This document shows positions 58,884 through 64,000 of a stretch of 64,000 nt of DNA, piece after piece. Both the position numbers and the translations under genes were made by a program. Numbering within the stretch: position 1 is the first letter of the stretch; each line of letters begins with the position of its first letter. This DNA is from Hymenobacter yonginensis (GTDB lineage: Bacteria; Bacteroidota; Bacteroidia; Cytophagales; Hymenobacteraceae), in assembly GCF_027625995.1 (NCBI RefSeq), contig NZ_CP115396.1, positions 3,286,001-3,350,000 of the forward strand, given 5' to 3'. The notes below the pieces were generated by a model. That model saw only the letters and a program-made list of their open reading frames with translations. It was not told the DNA's origin and did no database searches.

Positions 58884-60023
58884 ATGGAATTGGTTGCTAC
58901 CGAAAACCAGACAATGATTGCTCAGATGGTGCGCGACTTCGGTGCGCAGCATATCAAACCCCACATGATGAAGTGGGACGAAAGCCAGGAATTTCCAATT
59001 GACGTGTTTCATAAACTCGGCGAAATGGGTCTGATGGGCGTTCTGGTTCCGCAGCAGTACGGTGGAGCTGGCTTTGGCTACACCGAGTACGTGACGGCTA
59101 TTGCCGAGTTGTCGAAGATTGACGGCAGCATCGGCCTGAGCATGGCGGCGCACAACTCGCTGTGCACCGGCCACATTCTGCAGCATGCCTCCGAGGAGCA
59201 AAAGCAGAAATACCTGCCGAAACTGGCCTCCGGTGAGTGGATTGGGGCCTGGGGCCTGACGGAACCCAACACGGGCTCCGACGCCGGCAACATGCGCACC
59301 GTGGCCATTGCCGATGGCGACGACTATGTGCTCAACGGCGCCAAGAACTTCATCACCCACGGCAAATCTGGCAACGTAGCCGTGGTGATTGCCCGTACCG
59401 GCGAAGTCGGCGACTCGCATGGTATGACGGCTTTCATCGTGGAACGCGGTACCCTGGGCTTCGCGGCCGGCCGCAAGGAGGACAAGCTGGGCATGCGCGC
59501 TTCCGAAACCACGGAACTGATTTTCACGGACTGCCGCGTGCCGAAGGAAAACGTCATTGGTAAGGTAGGCGATGGGTTTGTACAAGCACTGAAGGTGCTC
59601 GACGGCGGCCGCATCAGCATTGCGGCACTGAGCCTCGGCATTGCGCAGGGCGCTTATGAAGCGGCGCTGCAATACTCCAAGGAACGTCACCAGTTCAACC
59701 AGCCCATCAGCAACTTCCAGGGCATTGCCTTCAAGCTGGCCGATATGGCTACTGAAATTGAAGCAGCCTCCTTGCTCACGTACCGCGCGGCCGATATGAA
59801 GGACCGCGGCCTGAACGTGAACCGCGAATCGGCCATGGCTAAGCTGTACGCTTCCGAGGTATCGGTGCGGGTGGCGAATGAGGGCGTGCAGATCTTCGGC
59901 GGCTACGGCTACACCAAGGACTACCCGGCCGAAAAATACTACCGCGACGCCAAGCTGTGCACCATCGGCGAGGGCACCAGCGAAATTCAGAAGCTCGTTA
60001 TTGCCCGCACGCTGCTTAAGTAA
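58884..60023 (+). CDS. acyl-CoA dehydrogenase
   Basis: FAD-dependent enzyme of 379 aa that oxidises acyl-CoA to the enoyl-CoA. Family motifs: [19 protein letters not shown] (FAD/substrate), [30 protein letters not shown] and the C-terminal [19 protein letters not shown], whose glutamate corresponds to the usual catalytic base. Short- or medium-chain type, substrate not fixed. Single gene with a TACTTTCG box near 58813, which is one base off consensus. Confidence 0.95.
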   Translation: MELVATENQTMIAQMVRDFGAQHIKPHMMKWDESQEFPIDVFHKLGEMGLMGVLVPQQYGGAGFGYTEYVTAIAELSKIDGSIGLSMAAHNSLCTGHILQHASEEQKQKYLPKLASGEWIGAWGLTEPNTGSDAGNMRTVAIADGDDYVLNGAKNFITHGKSGNVAVVIARTGEVGDSHGMTAFIVERGTLGFAAGRKEDKLGMRASETTELIFTDCRVPKENVIGKVGDGFVQALKVLDGGRISIAALSLGIAQGAYEAALQYSKERHQFNQPISNFQGIAFKLADMATEIEAASLLTYRAADMKDRGLNVNRESAMAKLYASEVSVRVANEGVQIFGGYGYTKDYPAEKYYRDAKLCTIGEGTSEIQKLVIARTLLK

Positions 60024-60188
60024 GCAGCACAGGGGCCGTAGCGTTTTCGGCAAATACGTACTCGCAAGACACCTTCTTGCTGGAGGTGCTTTTCGGGTAC
60101 GTGTTTTTTTTCCGGCAGTGAAATCAGTGAAAAAGAAGCGGCGTCCAGGATTTTGTGGAATCCGTTTTTAATCTTCCAACTCTCTGAT

Positions 60189-60196
60189 TATCTTTG
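60189..60196 (+). promoter_or_regulatory. -7 promoter box of rpsU
   Basis: TATCTTTG, matching TAnnTTTG, 37 nt before the rpsU ATG. No TTG at 19-nt spacing. Confidence 0.55.
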
Positions 60197-60233
60197 CGGC
60201 CCTTCATAGAAGAGTTTTCAACCCCACTGACAT

Positions 60234-60431
60234 ATGATCATCGTACAAATCAAGGAAAACGAGTCGGTTGACCGCGCCCTCAAGCGTTTCAAGAAGAAGT
60301 TTGAGCGCACGGGCGTTCTGAAAGAGCTGCGTCGTCGCACCTTCTTCCAGAAGCCGTCGATCACCAACCGTAAGCAGAAGCAGAAGGCCATCTACAAGCA
60401 GGTGACCTACGGCAACGAGGCTAACGCCTAG
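60234..60431 (+). CDS. rpsU: 30S ribosomal protein S21
   Basis: 65 aa small-subunit protein with the family motif [20 protein letters not shown] and a basic C-terminus ([19 protein letters not shown]). In Bacteroidota bS21 helps to hide the anti-Shine-Dalgarno sequence of 16S rRNA. No Shine-Dalgarno is seen before this ATG. Ends just before a terminator and is followed by a Xer recombinase and hpf, a gene order conserved in the phylum. Confidence 0.98.
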   Translation: MIIVQIKENESVDRALKRFKKKFERTGVLKELRRRTFFQKPSITNRKQKQKAIYKQVTYGNEANA

Positions 60432-60452
60432 CACTCTGCTGCTTCCCGGGTT

Positions 60453-60496
60453 AAAAACCGGCTGATGCCCACTTGTGGCGCGTCAGCCGGTTTTTT
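60453..60496 (+). terminator. terminator after rpsU
   Basis: 12-bp stem AAAACCGGCTGA / TCAGCCGGTTTT (60454-60465 with 60483-60494), 17-nt loop, followed by T-rich sequence. It separates rpsU from xer. Confidence 0.9.
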
Positions 60497-60578
60497 CGCG
60501 TCCTGACAATCCGGATTTTTTTCTTCCCCTGAAATCCATACATTGGTTATCCGGCCCTAGCGGCCGGCTCTCTGATGT

Positions 60579-61466
60579 ATGGATTTGTTTTTTGCCTACC
60601 TGCGGTCGGAACGACGCTACAGCCCCAACACGCTGCTGTCGTACCAGACCGATTTGCGCCAGTTCTCCGATTACCTGCGGGCGACGTACGAGCTGGAAGA
60701 ACCGGCCCAGGCCGACCACACGCTCATTCGCTCGTGGGTGGTGACGCTGATGCAGCAAGACCTGGATCCGCGCACTGTCAACCGCAAGATTGCCTGCCTG
60801 CGCTCCTACTACAAGTTTCTGCTGACCACGGGCGCCATCGGGCGCAACCCCATGCTGCGCATCAAGGCTCCCAAAATGGCCAAGAAGTTGCCCGACTTCG
60901 TGCCTGAAGACAGTCTGAATGGGTTGCTGAACTCTTTTGAATTTCCTGACACTCTCGCAGGCCGGCGCGACCAATTGATTCTGGAGCTGCTGTATGGCAC
61001 TGGCATCCGCCTGTCGGAGCTGTTGGGCATCCGGCCCGATGATGTGAGTTTGGCGGCGCGCACGGTGCGCGTGACGGGCAAGGGCAACAAACAGCGCATC
61101 GTGCCGCTGAACCCTACGCTGGTAACCGTACTGACCAGCTATATAGCGTTTCGGCAACGCGAGTTTGGGGCGGAAGGCAACGCCCACTCCGCGCTCCTCG
61201 TTACGGATAAGGGCGAACCGTTGTATGAAAAGCTGGTGTATCGGACTGTGAAGCACTATTTGAGCCAGATTACCACGGCGTCGTCGCAGCAGCACCCGCA
61301 CGTGTTGCGGCATTCGTTTGCCACGCACCTGCTCAATAAAGGGGCTGACCTGAACGCCATCAAGGAATTGCTGGGCCACGCCAACCTGGCGGCCACCCAG
61401 GTATACACGCACTTATCCATTGACAAGCTGAAATCTGTTTTTGAACAGGCCCATCCAAAGGCCTGA
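60579..61466 (+). CDS. tyrosine recombinase XerC/XerD family
   Basis: 295 aa, normal Xer length. The N-terminal SAM-like domain (MDLFFAYLRSERRYSPNTLL) is followed by the catalytic domain: Arg in LYGTGIRLSELLG, Lys in VTGKGNKQRI, H-x-x-R in HVLRHSFATHLL, His in LLGHANLA and the nucleophile Tyr in QVYTHLS. It probably resolves chromosome dimers at dif; XerC or XerD cannot be decided. There are no signs of a mobile element around it, and the position between rpsU and hpf is ancestral in the phylum. Confidence 0.95.
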   Translation: MDLFFAYLRSERRYSPNTLLSYQTDLRQFSDYLRATYELEEPAQADHTLIRSWVVTLMQQDLDPRTVNRKIACLRSYYKFLLTTGAIGRNPMLRIKAPKMAKKLPDFVPEDSLNGLLNSFEFPDTLAGRRDQLILELLYGTGIRLSELLGIRPDDVSLAARTVRVTGKGNKQRIVPLNPTLVTVLTSYIAFRQREFGAEGNAHSALLVTDKGEPLYEKLVYRTVKHYLSQITTASSQQHPHVLRHSFATHLLNKGADLNAIKELLGHANLAATQVYTHLSIDKLKSVFEQAHPKA

Positions 61467-61505
61467 GTTGTGTTCCTTTTTCTTACCTCCCAAACCCTAC
61501 GACCG

Positions 61506-61805
61506 ATGAAAGTACAGATGCATTCGGTGCACTTCGACGCCGACCAAAAACTGCTCGATTTCATCCAGAAACGCCTCGACAAGCTCGAAACCTTCTATGA
61601 CCGCGTCACGGAAGGTGAAGTGATTCTGAAGCTGAACAACAAAGACGGTATTGCCAACAAGACCGTGGAAATAAAGCTGCTCGTACCGGGCGCCACGCTG
61701 TTTTCGCAGGAAGACGCGCCTTCGTTTGAAGCCGCCGCTGATGCTGCCTCTGAAAGCCTGAAACGCCAGATCACCAAGCACAAAGAGAAAATCTTGGCGC
61801 ACTAA
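61506..61805 (+). CDS. hpf: ribosome hibernation-promoting factor
   Basis: 99 aa RaiA/HPF short-form protein that binds the decoding centre of idle ribosomes. Beta-alpha-beta-beta-beta-alpha fold with KVQMHSVHFDADQKLLDFIQ and the conserved basic helix (SLKRQITKHKEKILAH). The start is the ATG at 61506, after which the family sequence begins. It lies 39 nt behind the Xer gene and ends before a strong terminator. Confidence 0.95.
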   Translation: MKVQMHSVHFDADQKLLDFIQKRLDKLETFYDRVTEGEVILKLNNKDGIANKTVEIKLLVPGATLFSQEDAPSFEAAADAASESLKRQITKHKEKILAH

Positions 61806-61824
61806 GCGTATCGTATTCACAAAT

Positions 61825-61860
61825 AAAAAGCCCCGTCTGATTCCTCAGACGGGGCTTTTT
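61825..61860. terminator. bidirectional terminator between hpf and metK
   Basis: Perfect 16-bp stem (61825-61840 with 61845-61860), 4-nt loop, A5 and T5 flanks within the stem. It serves both convergent genes. Confidence 0.95.
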
Positions 61861-61869
61861 GCGTTTTAC

Positions 61870-61893
61870 GGCACAGGCTGAAGCCTATGCTAC
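61870..61893. repeat. third copy of the 24-bp palindromic unit, at the metK stop
   Basis: Same 24-mer as at 24698-24721. The metK stop codon TAG (61892-61890) lies inside it, so the repeat supplies the end of the gene. Confidence 0.85.
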
Positions 61894-63152
61894 AGGCCGA
61901 ATTCGGCTTTGATCTTGTCAACGTAGTCAAGCTTTTCCCAGGTGAAGGTTTCCACGGTGCGGGTGTTGCCGGCGGCGTCCTTCACCTCTTTGGTGCCGGG
62001 CTGGCGGCCCATATGGCCGTAAGCGGCCGATTCGCTGAAGATAGGGTTGCGCAAGCCCAGGCGCTGCACGATGGCGTAGGGGCGCAGGTCGAAGAGGCGC
62101 TGCACTTTTTCGGCAATCTGGCCGTCGGTGAGCTTCTCGCCGTGGCCGTTGCTGGCCTGCGTGGTGCCGTAGGTGGTCACGAACACACCCACGGGCTGCG
62201 CCACGCCGATGGCGTAGGCTACTTGCACCAACACTTGGTCGGCTACGCCGGCCGCTACCAGGTTTTTGGCGATGTGGCGGGCTGCGTAAGCGGCCGAACG
62301 GTCTACTTTGCTGGAGTCTTTGCCCGAGAAAGCACCGCCGCCGTGGGCGCCTTTGCCGCCGTAGGTGTCCACGATGATTTTGCGACCGGTGAGGCCGGAA
62401 TCGCCGTGGGGCCCGCCGATAACGAATTTGCCGGTGGGGTTGATGTGGTAGATGATGGCGTCGGTAAACAGGCTCTGCACCTCGGGGCTGAGCTGGGCTT
62501 TCACGCGGGGCACCAGAATGATTTTGATGTCCTGCTCGATCTGCCGGAGCATGGTTTGCTCGTCCTGGTCGAACTCATCGTGCTGGGTGCTTACCACGAT
62601 GGTTTCGATGGCCTCAGGCGTGTTGTCGTCGGCGTAGCGGATGGTTACCTGGCTTTTGGCATCGGGGCGCAGGTAGGTCATTTCCGTGCCTTCGCGGCGG
62701 ATTTTCGACAGTTCCTGCAGCAAACGGTGCGAGAGGTCGAGGGCCAGCGGCATGTAGTTGGGCGTCTCCTTAGTGGCGTACCCGAACATCATGCCCTGGT
62801 CGCCGGCGCCCTGCTCTTCGTCGCTGGCGCGCTCTACGCCCTGGTTGATGTCGGCCGACTGCTCGTGCAGGCGGTTCATCACCTCGCAGGTATCGGCGTT
62901 GAACAGGTACTCCGGCTTGTTGTAGCCGATGCGGCGAATTACCTCACGAACAATTGGCTCGGCCTCTACATGGGCCTTCGACTTGATTTCGCCGGCTACC
63001 AGCGCAAAATCCGTGGTGACCAAAGTTTCGCAGGCTACTTTGGAAGCAGGGTCCTGGCGAAGATACTCGTCGAGAATAGCGTCAGAAATCTGGTCGGCTA
63101 CTTTATCGGGGTGGCCTTCCGAAACAGATTCGGAGGTGAACAGGTACGGCAT
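61890..63152 (-). CDS. metK: S-adenosylmethionine synthetase
   Basis: Makes SAM from methionine and ATP. The 420-aa protein shows SEGHPDKVADQISDAILDEY (residues ~9-28), the ATP loop GAGDQGMMFGYA and GGAFSGKDSSKVDRSAAYAA. Full length, all sites intact. A TAGCTTTG box lies at 63216-63223. The 64-nt leader has GC-rich hairpins but no SAM riboswitch that I recognise. The last codons (AEFGL) end in a dispersed repeat. With ahcY it serves the methyl cycle. Confidence 0.98.
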   Translation of the reverse strand: MPYLFTSESVSEGHPDKVADQISDAILDEYLRQDPASKVACETLVTTDFALVAGEIKSKAHVEAEPIVREVIRRIGYNKPEYLFNADTCEVMNRLHEQSADINQGVERASDEEQGAGDQGMMFGYATKETPNYMPLALDLSHRLLQELSKIRREGTEMTYLRPDAKSQVTIRYADDNTPEAIETIVVSTQHDEFDQDEQTMLRQIEQDIKIILVPRVKAQLSPEVQSLFTDAIIYHINPTGKFVIGGPHGDSGLTGRKIIVDTYGGKGAHGGGAFSGKDSSKVDRSAAYAARHIAKNLVAAGVADQVLVQVAYAIGVAQPVGVFVTTYGTTQASNGHGEKLTDGQIAEKVQRLFDLRPYAIVQRLGLRNPIFSESAAYGHMGRQPGTKEVKDAAGNTRTVETFTWEKLDYVDKIKAEFGL

Positions 63153-63215
63153 CAGCTTGTAGGGTAGAGTACGCGAGGGGCCGGCAGCCCCTGCCCTGCG
63201 GTTGGAGCAGGGCTA

Positions 63216-63223
63216 CAAAGCTA
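63216..63223 (-). promoter_or_regulatory. -7 promoter box of metK
   Basis: TAGCTTTG on the minus strand, matching TAnnTTTG, 64 nt before the ATG. The leader between holds a GC-rich hairpin (AGCCCTGC with GCAGGGC). Confidence 0.5.
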
Positions 63224-63346
63224 CTATTTAGTTGGGAGTTGCCGGCTATCCTGTTGGCGCGGGGCCTGCAGATGCTGCCAGCCCCGCGGCTAACCCCGGC
63301 AATGCGTTTTCCGTTGTAGCGCTACTCTCCCCTACTCTATTCTACC

Positions 63347-64000
63347 ATGAAGAAACTGACTACTCTGACTCTGGCCGCCGGCCTACTCGCGCTACATGTG
63401 CCCCAGGTCCAGGCCCAGCAGGCCCGCTCGCCCTACCAGACCCGCTTCGCCGTCGACGGCCCCATCACAGCCGGCCTGGGGGCCCTCAGCATTACAGGGC
63501 TGCTGCTGGTACAAAAAAAAGACGGCCTGACGGACGCCCAGCTGGCTGCCCTCAACAAAAACGACATTCCCAAGTTCGACCGGTTTTCGGCGGGCTACTA
63601 CAGCGACCGGGCCCAAACGGCGGGCGACCTGATTGTATATCCTTCGCTGCTGATTGCGCCGGGCCTGCTGGCGCTGGACCAGGACGTGCGCAGCCGCTAC
63701 GGCCAGGTGCTGGGCCTGTACCTGCAGAGCATGCTGGCCGCCGATGCCACCTTCACCATGACCATCGGCAACGTGACGCGCTATCGGCCATTTCTGTATG
63801 GCACCGAAGGCGGAGGCGACCGGAACAGCAAGATTTCCACCAACTCGTTTTTTGCCGGCCACACGGCCCACACGGCGGCCGCCACCTTCTTCGCCGCCAA
63901 AGTCTATCACGACTTCCACCCCGATTCCAAAGCCAGACCATTCATCTGGACTGCGGCTGGCGTGGTGTCGGTGGCAGAGGCCTATACCCGCCTGGAAGCC
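63347..64000 (+). CDS. PAP2 family phosphatase, N-terminal part (cut by window edge)
   Basis: 218 codons are present and the gene runs past the right edge. Signal peptide MKKLTTLTLAAGLLALHVPQ, then membrane-associated segments, then the phosphatase motifs: VTRYRPF (motif 1, R-P), NSFFAGHTAHTA (motif 2, canonical P-S-G-H here F-A-G-H) and EAYTRLEA at the edge (start of motif 3, S-R-x5-H). The usual substrate is a lipid pyrophosphate or phosphatidate; the C-terminus with the last catalytic His is outside the window. Confidence 0.85.
   Translation, partial: MKKLTTLTLAAGLLALHVPQVQAQQARSPYQTRFAVDGPITAGLGALSITGLLLVQKKDGLTDAQLAALNKNDIPKFDRFSAGYYSDRAQTAGDLIVYPSLLIAPGLLALDQDVRSRYGQVLGLYLQSMLAADATFTMTIGNVTRYRPFLYGTEGGGDRNSKISTNSFFAGHTAHTAAATFFAAKVYHDFHPDSKARPFIWTAAGVVSVAEAYTRLEA

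Noticed and set aside
60579-61466. Tyrosine recombinase as sign of an integrated element
   Set aside because: Its length, motifs and position between rpsU and hpf fit the chromosomal Xer recombinase; no att sites, phage or conjugation genes are nearby.
63153-63215. Possible SAM riboswitch in the metK leader
   Set aside because: Only GC-rich hairpins are seen; none of the conserved SAM-I or SAM-II core elements could be recognised, and the leader is short.

Overview
The window looks like chromosomal DNA of a Bacteroidota bacterium of the order Cytophagales, most likely Hymenobacter or a close relative. The basis is high GC, promoter boxes of the Bacteroidota form TTG-N19-TAnnTTTG, few Shine-Dalgarno sequences, many lipoproteins, a protein with a type IX secretion C-terminal domain, TonB-dependent receptors, and dispersed palindromes that I recall from Hymenobacter genomes. 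The genus call is recall, not computation.

Layout. 1-6.6 kb (minus): transcription and translation block, reading tRNA-Tyr, tRNA-Gly, tRNA-Thr, tuf, tRNA-Trp, secE, nusG, rplK, rplA, rplJ, rplL, rpoB (rpoB cut by the left edge). 6.8-9.4 kb (minus): M1 aminopeptidase. 9.5-11.5 kb (plus): biotin carrier protein, pyrH, frr, closed by a 22-bp hairpin. 11.6-13.8 kb (minus): ECF sigma factor, zinc-type anti-sigma factor, gmk, nadD. 13.9-17.0 kb (minus): lipopolysaccharide or polysaccharide genes (GT2, GT9, O-antigen ligase-like). 17-24.6 kb: mixed single genes (CTD lipoprotein, SDR, ahcY, DUF4397 lipoprotein, THUMP-like methyltransferase, 3-methyladenine glycosylase). 24.7-28.2 kb (plus): cobalamin riboswitch, BtuB-like receptor, and a beta-propeller lipoprotein resembling BtuG. 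28.3-34.4 kb: small membrane proteins, an HMA-AraC fusion regulator, a radical SAM protein carrying an in-frame palindromic repeat, a degenerate hydrolase and an acetyltransferase. 34.6-36.8 kb: tRNA-Gly(CCC) and uvrB. 36.9-39.8 kb (minus): ECF sigma factor, then a single-span protein ending in a predicted beta-barrel, then a lipoprotein. 40.2-51.6 kb: wrbA, a second TonB-type receptor, aroE, DedA, spermidine-synthase-like protein, TraB/GumN, PQQ-type dehydrogenase, acyltransferase, esterase, phosphosulfolactate synthase. 51.8-58.6 kb (minus): TPR protein and an exopolysaccharide operon (Wza-like, Wzc-like tyrosine kinase with a Gly-Tyr tail, CpsB-type phosphatase, epimerase). 58.9-64 kb: acyl-CoA dehydrogenase, rpsU, xer recombinase, hpf, metK, and a PAP2 phosphatase cut by the right edge.

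The most unusual items are the translated palindromic repeat inside the radical SAM gene, the sigma factor / barrel-tailed anti-sigma candidate / lipoprotein operon, the riboswitch-controlled BtuB-BtuG-like pair, the HMA-AraC fusion, and several REPIN-like paired palindromes that sit on stop codons or gene ends. I found no prophage, transposase, CRISPR array or complete insertion sequence.
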